64,000 nucleotides of DNA from Streptomyces sp. H39-S7 (GTDB taxonomy: Bacteria > Actinomycetota > Actinomycetes > Streptomycetales > Streptomycetaceae): NCBI RefSeq assembly GCF_027158205.1, contig NZ_JAPVLU010000025.1:71685-135684 (forward strand), given 5' to 3'. A program made the translations under genes and the position numbers. Position 1 is the stretch's first letter. Every line of letters starts with the position of its first letter. The notes beneath the pieces were generated by a model. It was not told where the DNA came from and ran no database searches. It saw only the letters and a list, made by a program, of their open reading frames with translations. Below are positions 51,044 to 61,005 of the stretch, one piece after another.

Positions 51044-51613
51044 GGCCGGCGGCTTCCCGCGAGATCACGGCCCAGGCGAAGAACAGTGCTATTTGTCGGC
51101 GATTCAGGATTTTTGCCGACTCGCGTGCGGGGCTTGATGAAGCAGGTCAGTTGCGTCAATAGCATCGCAAACCCCCATATCGTGCTGCGCCGCTACCAGG
51201 TTTCCACTTGTACACGCCTGATCGTGGGCATGTCCAGGATTGTGCTGGTAGAAGGAGTGGTGTCGCACTCCGAAAGCTTGGCCGAAAATGACCACACCCG
51301 AAGACAATTGCCGGTCGACTGATGGCGTCCAACAGCGCGTCATATTCACGGTGGTGGGTAGGAACCCGGTGTCTGGCTTCAGCGTCCTACCAGTAGATGA
51401 CGGCCGGCCTACCCCCGAGTGGCGGGGTGTTCACACACCCAGCGGAAGCGCACAGCGCGGCAGACAGAACACGAAGCGCCACGCGAGCGCCACCCCTCGC
51501 CACGTTCCACGCTCGGCTAGCAGCGTGATGCGCTGCCTTGTAAGCGGTGTGCTCGAGATTACGTTGTGTCATGGGCAGATCCTCTGAGCGTTAACGGAAA
51601 GGAACTTTGCGCT
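51044..51613. other. 570-base gap between divergent genes
   Basis: Lower GC than the surroundings. It should hold the promoters of the phosphatase and the primase-like gene. A GTCGGC/GCCGAC stem (51095-51100 and 51115-51120) is the only clear secondary structure. A 61-codon leftward frame (51387-51572) begins with ATG after GAGGA but has ordinary third-position composition and was not accepted as a gene. Confidence 0.5.
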
Positions 51614-52300
51614 ATGCGCGAGATCCTCGGAAGGCGACGCAAGCTCTCGTTCCGATGGAGGGGCCAGTCCGCGCTGCTCAGCGCGGTCCTCACCTACACC
51701 GAGCAGTGGAAATGGCCGGTGGTGCCCGGTGCCGGGCACGACCGCCGTGGCTCCTGGCGGGCGGCGGGGGCGCAGCCGTGCGCCTGTCCGCGCCCGGACT
51801 GCCCCGTTCCCGGCGTGCACCCGCACGATCCCGGACTCATGGCGGCCACCCGCGACCCGCGCATGGTGCGCTGGTGGTGGACGGCACGCCCCGACGCGCC
51901 CGTGGTGCTCGCCACGGGCGACCGCGTTTCAGCGGTCAGTCTGCCGGCCGTGGCCGGTGCGCGGGCCCTGGACACCCTCGACCGGCTGGGCGTGCGGCTC
52001 GGCCCGGTGGTGGCCACCCCGACGCGCTACGTCCTGCTCGTCGCCCCGTACTCCCTGGAGGAGTTGGGCGAGTTGCTCGATTCCCACGAATGGGTGCCCA
52101 GCTCGCTGCGGTACCACGGGCAGGGCGGCTACGTGGCGCTGCCGCCGTCGAGCAGCAGCGCGGGCCAACTGCGCTGGATCCGGCCGCCGGTGGTCGACGA
52201 GGGCACCACCTCGCCGTGGCTGCCGAGCGTCGCGCTCATCGTGGACACCCTCGTCCGCGCGGGGCGGACGGCGCCGGACGGGACGCACCTGACGTACTGA
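51614..52300 (+). CDS. primase/polymerase-like N-terminal domain protein
   Basis: A 228-residue protein related to the bifunctional DNA primase/polymerase N-terminal domain. It has WPVVPGAGH, a Cys pattern CACPRPDCPVPGVHPHDPG and RMVRWWWTARPDAPVVLATGD, which are typical. The acidic residues expected in the next strand, where active enzymes have a DxD-like pattern, are replaced in VSAVSLPAVAGA, so it is probably not catalytic. Small proteins of this kind are widespread in Streptomyces. ATG 51614 lies about 10 bases after AAAGGA. It is separate from the integrative element at the window end. Confidence 0.75.
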   Translation: MREILGRRRKLSFRWRGQSALLSAVLTYTEQWKWPVVPGAGHDRRGSWRAAGAQPCACPRPDCPVPGVHPHDPGLMAATRDPRMVRWWWTARPDAPVVLATGDRVSAVSLPAVAGARALDTLDRLGVRLGPVVATPTRYVLLVAPYSLEELGELLDSHEWVPSSLRYHGQGGYVALPPSSSSAGQLRWIRPPVVDEGTTSPWLPSVALIVDTLVRAGRTAPDGTHLTY

Positions 52301-52433
52301 TGGGAAGGCCCGAGTGAGGACGCGTCGGCCCGGTGCGCCGGGCTGTTGACCGTGTCACTCGTTCGGGTAGCAGCAGGGGGTCGTTGCCCGGTATACGGGC
52401 CAACGGCCCCCTTTTCGGCGTGATGGGCCCGAT

Positions 52434-53129
52434 ATGTTCGGCACACCGCACCAGCCGCAATCCCTGGACAGGTGGAACCCGATGGAGCGCGCCCCGAATC
52501 TGCGCATGATCGCCCTCTCCAGTGTGATCGCGCTCGCGGTGGTGCTGCCGCTGGCCGCCGCCACCGCGGGTCCCTCGGGGCCCGCGGGCCCATCGGGCCG
52601 TGCCGCGCGGGGCGACCGGCCGCAGGCCGTTCCCGGCGTGGCGGACGGGCCTGGCGCCGGGATCGTCGGCGGGACCGTCGGCGGGCTGCTCCCGGCGCTC
52701 GGGCCTGCCTCCGGGGGCGCCTCGGCGCCAGGGCCGGCCCAGGAGCCCGACGGGGGCCCGGGTGCCGGGAGCGGGACGGTGCGGCCGGCCGCGGCCTGCG
52801 GGCCGCAACTCACGTCGCCCGAGGGCCTCCAGGCGCAGACGTGCACGATCGTGGTGGGCGGCGACACCTGGGCGCGTTCGTACTACCGCAACGGGACCGG
52901 AGACCCGCTCGACGGCGTACTGATCCTGATGCGGCCGGACGGCCGGACGGTGCGGGTGGAGTGCCCGGTCGGGGCCGGCGCGGCTCCCGGTTCCTGCGAG
53001 ACCCCGCGGGAGCGGACCGTGAAGGCGGTTTCTCCGGATGACGGTGTGACGCAGGTCTACAGCGCGGTTGCGGAGTTCGCTTCGGCGGGAAGTGAGCGAA
53101 TGCTGCTACGAGCCGGTAGCAATCGGTAG
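52434..53129 (+). CDS. hypothetical exported protein
   Basis: About 231 residues. A short hydrophilic leader (MFGTPHQPQSLDRW) precedes a signal or anchor segment (MIALSSVIALAVVLPLAAATA), followed by a Gly/Pro/Ala-rich linker and a C-terminal domain with three Cys (ACGPQLTS, QTCTIVVGG, ECPVGAGAAPGSCE). The domain seems to be a small beta fold stabilised by disulfides. No known family is recognised. The ATG at 52482 is an alternative start. A strong hairpin follows. Confidence 0.75.
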   Translation: MFGTPHQPQSLDRWNPMERAPNLRMIALSSVIALAVVLPLAAATAGPSGPAGPSGRAARGDRPQAVPGVADGPGAGIVGGTVGGLLPALGPASGGASAPGPAQEPDGGPGAGSGTVRPAAACGPQLTSPEGLQAQTCTIVVGGDTWARSYYRNGTGDPLDGVLILMRPDGRTVRVECPVGAGAAPGSCETPRERTVKAVSPDDGVTQVYSAVAEFASAGSERMLLRAGSNR

Positions 53130-53209
53130 CAATAGCTGAACAGAAAATCAGCCAATGTAGATCAACTTCCGGACATGCCCTGGTGGGAGTGGATCCGGGT
53201 ATGGCAAAA

Positions 53210-53247
53210 CCCGGTCGCTGGCGACGGGGGATGCACCAGCGACCGGG
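53210..53247 (+). terminator. hairpin terminator
   Basis: CCCGGTCGCTGG and CCAGCGACCGGG form a 12-bp stem with a 14-base loop, 80 bases past the exported-protein stop codon, followed by CTGTTTAAAC. The gap 53130-53373 holds nothing else recognisable. Confidence 0.75.
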
Positions 53248-53373
53248 CTGTTTAAACGGTAACAAGATTTCTTCCGTACGCAAATTCGGGAGAAGGAACC
53301 GGAAGCCGTAATTACCGGTGGGCAGGCGGAGTTGTGACCGTTCTCACTCGGCGCGCCCGCCCCCCGTCCAGGT

Positions 53374-54336
53374 TCAGCTCAGGGTGATCTGGCGGTTCAT
53401 GAAGCCGCTCCGGGCGCGGCGCTCGTCCCCGGTGAGCGGCGCGGTCGCGCCGAGCGCCTCCAGGAGCCGCTCGCCGAACGCGGCGGCCGGCTTCTCGACC
53501 TCGTCCGCGGCCATGCCCACCGGCAGGTCCCACACCGGTACGACCAGCCCGTGGGCGCGGAACGAGCCGACCAGGCGGGTGTTGTCGCCGAGCGAGGACG
53601 CGCCGGCGGCGTGCAGCCGCGCCATGGCGTCGAGGAGCTGCTCCTCCGGGTGCGACATCACCCAGCGCAGGTGGTTCTTGTCGGGCGTCTCGCACCAGTA
53701 CGCGGCGTCCACGCCGGACAGCCGGACCGTCGGGATCGCCGCGGCGTTGGCGCGCTCCAGGGAGGCGGCGATGTCGCCGGAGGCGTCACCGGCGTTCTCC
53801 AGCCAGAACTCGAAGCCGGTGTGCACCACCGGCTCGAACGGCGCGTCCAGGTCGAGCAGGTCCTGCATGCGCGGGCCGTCGCCGTCCGTGCGCGCGCCCT
53901 CGACGGGCGAGCCCGGCTCGGCGGTCAGCGCGCGCTGCAGGATGTCGGCGAGACCGCGGCTGAGGTCGCCGGAGGCCGTGTCGTTCTGCAGGCCCAGCAG
54001 GACCTTGCCGCTGTCGCGGCGCAGACCGGGCCACGCCATCGGCAGCACGGTCGCCAGGGTCAGCGACGGCACGCCGTCGGGGAGCCCGCCCTTGAGCGTC
54101 AGCTCGACGGTGGCGGCCGGCACCAGCTCGCGGAGCGCCACCCAGTCGCATTCGCCCGGCAGCCCCTCGAAGGGCCGCAGGACCAGCTCGGTCACCGCGT
54201 GCGAGGCCTCGCGGCCGTGGCACGCCTTGTACCGGCGGCCGGAGTTGCAGGGGCACGGCTCCCGCGCGCCGACGACTGGGATCTCCCCGTCGACGATCTG
54301 CGGGGCATTCGTCTTCGTCGGGCGCTTCTTGGCCAT
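53374..54336 (-). CDS. DUF5926 family SEC-C protein
   Basis: A 320-residue soluble protein. The N-terminus carries a SEC-C zinc motif, REPCPCNSGRRYKACHG (Cys-x-Cys ... Cys-His), which in SecA binds zinc and the ribosome or SecB. The remainder is the DUF5926 domain, with PVVHTGFEFWLENA and YWCETPDKNHLRWVMSHPEE. Found throughout Streptomyces, function unknown. ATG 54336. Adjacent genes give no clear hint. Confidence 0.85.
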   Translation of the reverse strand: MAKKRPTKTNAPQIVDGEIPVVGAREPCPCNSGRRYKACHGREASHAVTELVLRPFEGLPGECDWVALRELVPAATVELTLKGGLPDGVPSLTLATVLPMAWPGLRRDSGKVLLGLQNDTASGDLSRGLADILQRALTAEPGSPVEGARTDGDGPRMQDLLDLDAPFEPVVHTGFEFWLENAGDASGDIAASLERANAAAIPTVRLSGVDAAYWCETPDKNHLRWVMSHPEEQLLDAMARLHAAGASSLGDNTRLVGSFRAHGLVVPVWDLPVGMAADEVEKPAAAFGERLLEALGATAPLTGDERRARSGFMNRQITLS

Positions 54337-54501
54337 GGCTCGATCTCTCCCGGTACGGCTACGTTTCGGCCGTGAGCCTAGCGCCCGCGGAGCCCCGCGC
54401 CGGAAACGCGCGGGGGAAACCTTCGACGGATCCGGGAAAGGGCGGGAACGGCCGCCCGTCGAAACGGGGCCCCGCAGCGGGGCGGGCCCCGCTCCCGACC
54501 G

Positions 54502-55128
54502 TCACGGCAGGTCGTCGAAGGGGTCCGCGAAATCGATCGGGACGTCCCGCCGCGCCGTCAGGTCGGCACGCCGCGCGTGCCGGCTCCTGACCGGCAGCAG
54601 GGCCCAGACGGTGACCTCGCCCGGCCCGTCGCGCACGCCCCAGCTCAGCGACAGGTTGCTGACGATGCCCAGCCCGCGGCCGCCGCGCGCGGTGAGGGAC
54701 GGGCTGGCCGGCCGCGGGCGGGTCGGGCCGCCGCCGTCGGTCACCTCCACGCTGAGCAGGCCGTCGTCACCGATCCGCCACGCGGCGCGGATGCCGCAGG
54801 GGTCGGCCGCCCCGGCCGCAGGTTCCGCCGCACCGCCGGTCCCGTTGACCACACCGTTCGCCGTCCCGTTCGCCGGTGCCCCGGCCGCCCGCTCGGGGGC
54901 CCGGTCGGCTGCCTCGTCCGTGCCGTCGCAGAGGGGGCGCGCGTGCCGGTAGGAGTTGCTCAGCAACTCCGACAGGATCAACACGGCGTCGTCCACCACC
55001 GGCTCGGGAACCTCGTGGGCACACAGCTCACTCCTGAGCCTGCGCCGTGCGTCCGCCACGCCCACCGGACCATGCGACAGGGACATGGTCGAGGACGTCG
55101 GCACCTCTTGTGCCACCACCAACGCCAC
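54502..55128 (-). CDS. RsbW-like ATP-binding regulatory protein
   Basis: A 208-residue GHKL ATPase of the anti-sigma type. The N box is ILSELLSNSYRHA, the G1 region EVTDGGGPTRPRP and the G2 region GGRGLGIVSNLSLSWG. A low-complexity insert (about 92-125, rich in Ala, Gly and Asn) sits between the boxes. GTG 55128 is chosen because AAGGAGG lies 7 bases upstream; the longer frame starts lack support. It is similar in kind to the 46945 gene but more diverged. The partner is unknown. Confidence 0.82.
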   Translation of the reverse strand: MALVVAQEVPTSSTMSLSHGPVGVADARRRLRSELCAHEVPEPVVDDAVLILSELLSNSYRHARPLCDGTDEAADRAPERAAGAPANGTANGVVNGTGGAAEPAAGAADPCGIRAAWRIGDDGLLSVEVTDGGGPTRPRPASPSLTARGGRGLGIVSNLSLSWGVRDGPGEVTVWALLPVRSRHARRADLTARRDVPIDFADPFDDLP

Positions 55129-55271
55129 CCCCGAGACCTCCTTGACCCCACGCCACGGGATGAATGCCCTCCCGGACTGGGCCGGAAACAAGCCAACTGC
55201 GATCTATTGGGGCACTCACACCGGTCGAACACGTTCCGAACGCGCCGGTGCACTCCCCGTAACGGGGTGGC

Positions 55272-56102
55272 TTACCGACCCAATTGGGCCAGCACCTGCT
55301 TCGGCCGGTTGGTGATGATCGCGTCCACCCCGAGCCGCGCGCACAGCTCGACGTCCGCCGGTTCGTTCACCGTCCACACGTGCACCTGGTGGCCGGCCCG
55401 GTGCAGCCGTGCGACGTATCCCGGGTTCGCCCGCAGGATCCGCATGCTCGGGCCGGCGATGCGCACCCCGGCGGGCAGCCGCCCGTCGCGGTGGCGCGGC
55501 GACACGTACTGCATCAGGTAGACGGTCGGCAGCGCCGGTGCCGCCGTGTGCACACGGCGCAGCGAACGGGACGAGAAGCTCATGACGCGTACGGAGGAGC
55601 GCTCCCCCGGCGGCGGGGCGTCGAGGCCGAAACGGCGCAGCAGTTCCAGCAGCCGCTCCTCGACCTGGCCGGCCCAGCGGGTGGGGTGCTTGGTCTCGAT
55701 CGCCAGCTCGACCCGTCGCTCGGTGTCGGCCACCAGCTCCAGCAGCCGCTCCAGGGTCAGTACGCTGCTGCGCTCGTCATCGGTGGTGTCCGGGGCCTCG
55801 GCGTCGGTGTGCTGCCCCTTCCACGAACCGAAGTCGAGCGTCGCGAGGTCGGCCAGTTCCATGGACGAGACGGCGCCGCGGCCGTTCGACGTGCGGTTCA
55901 CGCGCCAGTCGTGCACACAGACCAGCTCGCCGTCCGCCGTCAGCCGGATGTCGCACTCCAGCGCGTCGGCACCGTCCTCGATGGCCCTGCGGTAGGCCGC
56001 CAGCGTATGTTCGGGTACGTCCTCGGACGCCCCCCGGTGGGCGACGACCTGGATCGGGTTCCCGTCCGGGAACGCATCCCGGGCCGCATGCGCAGAAGTC
56101 AC
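55272..56102 (-). CDS. glycerophosphodiester phosphodiesterase
   Basis: A 276-residue GDPD TIM-barrel enzyme that hydrolyses glycerophosphodiesters to glycerol 3-phosphate and an alcohol. Signature residues are VVAHRGASEDVPEHTLAAYR, GADALECDIRLTADGELVCVHD (given as GADALECDIR and ADGELVCVHD) and VELAIETKHP, supplying the catalytic His pair and metal Glu/Asp. No signal peptide, so probably cytoplasmic. GTG 56102 is the start; no strong ribosome-binding site precedes it. Confidence 0.92.
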   Translation of the reverse strand: MTSAHAARDAFPDGNPIQVVAHRGASEDVPEHTLAAYRRAIEDGADALECDIRLTADGELVCVHDWRVNRTSNGRGAVSSMELADLATLDFGSWKGQHTDAEAPDTTDDERSSVLTLERLLELVADTERRVELAIETKHPTRWAGQVEERLLELLRRFGLDAPPPGERSSVRVMSFSSRSLRRVHTAAPALPTVYLMQYVSPRHRDGRLPAGVRIAGPSMRILRANPGYVARLHRAGHQVHVWTVNEPADVELCARLGVDAIITNRPKQVLAQLGR

Positions 56103-56282
56103 CGGGCTATGGTGCCATCGCTGCGTGTCGTGGCGGAAAGCCGACCGCGCGCGCGGGGGCACTGCCACACCTCCGGCTCCATACGCGGACCATACACAGC
56201 TACCGCTTACGGCGGTCCGACACCCCGTGGGAAATGCTGTGTCCAGTCCGACATCCGCGCTCTGAACAATAGGAGAACCGCT

Positions 56283-58049
56283 GTGAGCACCGAGAACGAG
56301 GCCGGCCAGGTCCCGGCTGCGCCCGAGCCCGGCGCGGAGTCGGTCGCGCCGGAGCACGGCGAGCTCTCGAAGGCGGCCCGCCCGGCCGAACCCGCCGCTC
56401 CCGCCACGCCGCCCGCGCCCCCGGCCGAGCCGCCGACCGCCGTCCTGCCGGTGGTTCCGCCGGCCCCGGCCGAGATCCCCGCGCCCGCCGCGCCGGTGGC
56501 GGACGCCCTGCCCGCCCCGTCGCCGGCTTCCGTGTCGCACGGCGACCCCACGCCGCCCGCTCCGTACCGCGAGCCCGCGGCATCCGAGCCGAGCGCCGAG
56601 CACGCCTCCTACACCGAGCCCGCGGCGTCCTACAGCGAGCCGGCGGCGTCCTACAGCGAGCCGGCCGCGTCGTCCTACGGGGAGCCCGCCGCGGCGGACC
56701 CGTACGCCGCGCAGGCCCACGCCCAGCAGCCGTACCCGGGCACCCCGCAGACGGCGCAGTACCCGCAGTACGCCGGCGCGTTCCCGCAGCCCGGCCAGCC
56801 CGGCCAGCCCGGCCAGCCCGGCCAGCCCGGCCAGCCCGGCCAGCCCGGCCAGCCCGGCCAGCCCGGTGGTCCCGGGGGCCCGGTGTGGGGCACGCATGTG
56901 CCCGCGCCGCCGCCCGCCGAGCGCAAGCCGCGCGGCATGGGGTCGCTGGTCGTCGCGGTGCTGGTGGCCGCGCTCGTGGCCGGTGGTGTCGGCGGTGGCG
57001 TCGGCTACTGGGCCGCGGAGCACGAGGACAACAACAACTCCACCACCGTCAGTTCGTCCTCGGACCCGAAGGTCCTGGACCGCGCGCCCAACTCCGTGGC
57101 GGGCATCGCCGCGAAGGCGCTGCCGAGCGTCGTGACGATCGAGGCGTCGGGCGGCAGCGAGAGCGGCACCGGCACCGGCTTCGTCTTCGACAAGCAGGGC
57201 CACATCCTCACCAACAACCACGTGGTCGCCCCGGCGGCCGACGGCGGCAAGCTGACCGCGACGTTCTCCAACGGCAAGAAGTACGACGCCGAGGTCGTCG
57301 GCCGCGCCCAGGGTTACGACGTGGCCGTCATCAAGCTGAAGAACGCGGGCGACGCGAAGCTCGACCCGATACCGCTGGGAGACTCCGACAGCACGAAGGT
57401 CGGAGATGCCACCATCGCCATCGGTGCCCCCTTCGGCCTCTCCGGCACCGTCACCACCGGCATCGTCAGCGCCATGCACCGTCCGGTCGCCTCCAGCGAC
57501 GGCCAGGGCGCCAGCGCCTCGTACATGAGCGCCATCCAGACCGACGCGTCGATCAACCCGGGCAACTCCGGCGGTCCGCTCCTGAACGCCAACGGCGCGG
57601 TGATAGGCATCAACTCGGCCATCCAGTCCGCCGGCGGCAGCGGCGACGGCAAGACCCAGGCCGGCAGCGTCGGCCTCGGCTTCGCCATTCCGATCAACCA
57701 GGCCAAGCGCGTCGCCGCCAACCTCATCGCGACCGGCCAGCCGGTCTACCCGGTGATCGGCGTCTCCCTGGACACCCAGTACCGCGGCGAGGGCGCCAAG
57801 GTCACCGAGAACGGCAACGGCGGCAACCCGGCCATCGTCCCCGGCGGCCCCGGCGACAAGGCGGGCCTGAAGCCCGGCGACATCATCACCAAGTTCGACG
57901 ACACCGTCATCGACAGCGGCCAGACCCTCATCGGCGCCATCTGGCAGCGCCAGCCCGACGACAAGGTCACCATCACCTACACCCGCGGTGGCAAGACCTC
58001 CACCGCCACCCTCACCCTCGGCAAGCGCGACGGCGACGAGAAGAACTGA
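56283..58049 (+). CDS. HtrA-type trypsin-like serine protease with PDZ domain
   Basis: A 588-residue envelope protease. Residues 1-215 are a cytoplasmic Pro/Ala/Glu-rich region with repeats (YSEPAAS about four times, then GQP eight times). One membrane segment (MGSLVVAVLVAALVAGGVGG) follows, then the protease with LTNNHVVAP (His), GYDVAVIKL (Asp) and INPGNSGGPLL (Ser), and a C-terminal PDZ domain (GDKAGLKPGDIITKFDD). It degrades or refolds damaged proteins outside the membrane. GTG 56283 follows AGGAG. A very strong terminator lies 20 bases after the stop codon. Confidence 0.95.
   Translation: MSTENEAGQVPAAPEPGAESVAPEHGELSKAARPAEPAAPATPPAPPAEPPTAVLPVVPPAPAEIPAPAAPVADALPAPSPASVSHGDPTPPAPYREPAASEPSAEHASYTEPAASYSEPAASYSEPAASSYGEPAAADPYAAQAHAQQPYPGTPQTAQYPQYAGAFPQPGQPGQPGQPGQPGQPGQPGQPGQPGGPGGPVWGTHVPAPPPAERKPRGMGSLVVAVLVAALVAGGVGGGVGYWAAEHEDNNNSTTVSSSSDPKVLDRAPNSVAGIAAKALPSVVTIEASGGSESGTGTGFVFDKQGHILTNNHVVAPAADGGKLTATFSNGKKYDAEVVGRAQGYDVAVIKLKNAGDAKLDPIPLGDSDSTKVGDATIAIGAPFGLSGTVTTGIVSAMHRPVASSDGQGASASYMSAIQTDASINPGNSGGPLLNANGAVIGINSAIQSAGGSGDGKTQAGSVGLGFAIPINQAKRVAANLIATGQPVYPVIGVSLDTQYRGEGAKVTENGNGGNPAIVPGGPGDKAGLKPGDIITKFDDTVIDSGQTLIGAIWQRQPDDKVTITYTRGGKTSTATLTLGKRDGDEKN
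56793..56864 (+). repeat. 9-bp tandem repeat in the HtrA gene
   Basis: GGCCAGCCC is repeated eight times without change, encoding eight Gly-Gln-Pro units. Perfect short repeats of this kind slip easily, so the copy number may vary between strains. Confidence 0.95.
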
Positions 58050-58069
58050 CCCTGGCCGTCAGGTCCGAC

Positions 58070-58104
58070 GAGGTGAGGTGCCGGGTCACCCGGCACCTCA
58101 CCTC
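58070..58104. terminator. perfect 17-bp hairpin terminator
   Basis: A 17-base arm (58070-58086, starting GAGGTGAGG) is followed by one base and its exact reverse complement (58088-58104). It lies between the convergent HtrA and response-regulator genes and probably stops both. Confidence 0.9.
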
Positions 58105-58166
58105 ATGTCGTTTCCCGCGCGATTCCCTGCAACTGGACGGCTCGACGGCTGGGTGCGCGCGTGCGA

Positions 58167-58824
<658 letters not shown>

Positions 58825-58832
<8 letters not shown>

Positions 58833-60021
58833 ACGGGATCCCTGCCTCCACCTGCCAGCCGCCCTGGTCCGGTCCCTCGGTGACCGGCCCCGCGGTGATG
58901 GTGCCACCCAACAGGGCGACGCGTTCGCGCATCCCGATCAGTCCCATCCCGCTGCCGACGCCCACGGGCGCCGCACGGGCGGCCGGCCGGTTGCGGATCC
59001 TCAGCGCCGTCGACGAGGCGGCGAACGTCAACTCCATCGCGACCTCCCCGCCGGGTGCGTGCCGGGCCGCGTTGGTCAGCGCCTCCTGGGCGATCCGCAG
59101 CAGGTTCTGGCTCACCTGGGCCGGCACCTCGCGCACGGTCCCGGTGACGGTGAGGACGTCGTGGTGCCCGGACGATTCGAGCATCGCGGTCAGGCTCTCC
59201 AGCAGCGGCAACGCGTCCTCGCGCAGAGCGTGCACGGTCCACTGCGCCTGTTTCAGGCTCTCCTTGACGAGGCTGTGCGCCTTGTCGTTGGCCTCCCGGA
59301 CCTTCGCCAGGTCACCGGTGTCGAGCAGCGCGTCGGCCAGCTCCAGCTGCATGTTGATCCCGGCCAGCGAGTGCGCCAGGACGTCATGCACGTCGCGGGC
59401 GATGCGGCTGCGCTCGGTCAGCACGGCGGTCCGGGCCTCGGCCCGGGCAGCCCGCTCGGCGGACTCCGCCGCCGCGAGCACCGCCTGGAGAGCCCGCTGC
59501 CGGCCGCGGCGGGCGATACCGGGCAGCACCGGCATGCCGGTGGCGAGGCCGAGGGCCCAGGGCAGGAGGTGGTAGCCGGGACCGAGGTGGAAGTAGAGGG
59601 CGCCGCCGCACAACAGGCTGCACAGCAGCGCGAGAACAAGGGCCGGCCGGGCCTCGAGGCGGTAGCCGATGTGGCCGGTGAGGAAGAAGGCGAAGAGGTA
59701 GCCCGATCCGCTGCTGCTGACGCCGATCAGCGCGGCCGCCGCGACGATGCCGAGCGTCAGCCAGTACAGGGCGAAGCGCGGAGGCACTTCGGTCTCGGGC
59801 AGCGTCCGGGCCAGCAGCACCGCGCAGTTGATCACGAAGAGGACGGCGACCGACAGTCCGCGGCCGCTGAAACCCATGGGCCGGATCGTCACCGCTCCGG
59901 CGACGATGACCCCGATCGCCACCAGCCAGAGCCCCCAGGGGTCCCGCGCGGGGAACGCCCTGCGGGCCGGCGCCTGGTGGGGCGCCGACCCGGGGCCGGG
60001 TGCGTTGTCGGATGCGGGCAC
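58825..60021 (-). CDS. sensor histidine kinase, HisKA_3 type
   Basis: A 398-residue membrane kinase and the partner of the response regulator. The N-terminal half has about six hydrophobic segments and no large extracellular loop, so it may sense within the membrane. The phospho-acceptor is in RSRIARDVHDVLAHSL, followed by ALTNAARHAPGG (N box) and GMGLIGMRERVALLGG. GTG 60021 (VPASDNAPG) is chosen; the ribosome-binding site is weak. The signal is unknown. The LiaS/DesK-like form is common in Streptomyces and often senses envelope stress. Confidence 0.9.
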
Positions 60022-60041
60022 GGCGTGACGATAGCCCACGG

Positions 60042-60584
60042 TCAGGCGGCACGTTCGAGGGTGGACGGGCCGCGGTTCATGGACGGGGCGGCCTGCGGGC
60101 GGGCCGTGATCCGGCTCCGTACGAAGATCGTGGCAAGGCGGGTGACCACCTCGGTGAGTGCCATCAGGACGAACGCCGCGACCCAGGCCTGGTCGCTGGT
60201 GATGTGGTGGGTGACGCTGAACCGGGCCACGTCGTCGGCTCCGCCGTGCACGACCCACAGCTGGAAAGCCATCCGGGCTCCCATGCCGAGGACCCACAGG
60301 GCCGCCGAGACCGCACCGGCCTTGATCAGGAGGTGCCCGCCCGCGGAACGGATCCGCGTGTAGACCCCGCCGGCGACGCCGAGGACGGCGCCCGCACCCA
60401 TGAGGGTGCCGATCAGCACCAGGTCGTTGCCCGCGGTGGGGATGGTGTCGAGGTACGTGTAGGCCACGAAGCTCACGATGCCCAGCGGAATCAGGAAGGA
60501 CCGGAGGTCCAGGCGCCCTTCCCGCAGTTGCCGGAAGACGACGAGGACGAGGGCGATGTCGGTGATCCACTCGGTTGTTGTCAT
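60042..60584 (-). CDS. small integral membrane protein, possibly kinase-linked
   Basis: A 180-residue protein with about five hydrophobic segments (ITDIALVLVVFRQL, LIPLGIVSFVAYTYL, LIGTLMGAGAVLGVAGGVY, LIKAGAVSAALWVLGMGA). No catalytic motif. ATG 60584. It lies 20 bases upstream of the kinase gene on the same strand, so it is probably the first gene of the kinase/regulator operon and could help sensing. Function unknown. Confidence 0.8.
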   Translation of the reverse strand: MTTTEWITDIALVLVVFRQLREGRLDLRSFLIPLGIVSFVAYTYLDTIPTAGNDLVLIGTLMGAGAVLGVAGGVYTRIRSAGGHLLIKAGAVSAALWVLGMGARMAFQLWVVHGGADDVARFSVTHHITSDQAWVAAFVLMALTEVVTRLATIFVRSRITARPQAAPSMNRGPSTLERAA

Positions 60585-60783
60585 GCCCCAAGCCTGCTGC
60601 CGCACGGCTTTTCGCACCTGGACCCCTGGGTGGAACCAGGGGTGGAGATTCACCGGACCGGCCCGTCCGCGGGCGCTCCGACCGCCCTTTGCGGGAGCGA
60701 GCGGCCCAGCTGCGGACCACCGGCCCTCCCGGAGCGCGTCAGACGCTAGGCTGTAGCCGCTCCACCGCAGGTGGCGGGGCGCG

Positions 60784-60870
60784 GGAGGATTGCCCGAGCG
60801 GCCTAAGGGAACGGTCTTGAAAACCGTCGTGGCAGCGATGTCACCGTGAGTTCGAATCTCACATCCTCCG
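60784..60870 (+). tRNA. tRNA-Ser (anticodon TGA)
   Basis: GGAGGAT (60784-60790) pairs with ATCCTCC (60863-60869); the discriminator is G at 60870 and CCA is not encoded. The anticodon stem ACGGT/ACCGT encloses CTTGAAA with anticodon TGA (60818-60820). A long variable arm marks a class II tRNA, and TTCGAAT gives the T loop. It is immediately followed by an integrase-bearing element, so its 3' end is probably the attachment site. Confidence 0.96.
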
Positions 60871-60894
60871 CCCAGGTCAGCTCAGGACCAGCTC

Positions 60895-60929
60895 AGAAGG
60901 GGTGTCTCTCCCAGAGAGACACCCCTTCT
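60895..60929. terminator. hairpin terminator between tRNA and integrase
   Basis: AGAAGGGGTGTCTCT and AGAGACACCCCTTCT form a perfect 15-bp stem with a 5-base loop. It lies 25 bases after the tRNA and 77 bases past the integrase stop codon, so it may serve both strands. Confidence 0.85.
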
Positions 60930-61005
60930 GCGTTCACCCTGTCTCACCCTGGATCGCCGGTATCCCGTCGTTGACCAGGGCGTGTGGCCATCCTGTGGCC
61001 AGGAT

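Noticed and set aside
51387..51572. Leftward 61-codon frame with ATG and a GAGGA sequence upstream
   Set aside because: Third-position GC is far below that of real genes here and no homology is recognised; it lies in the promoter region of a divergent gene.
55272..57479. Extension of the glycerophosphodiesterase frame through the HtrA region, with GLAGLAG repeats
   Set aside because: The extra part is the reverse complement of the HtrA linker repeats; the enzyme begins at about 56102.
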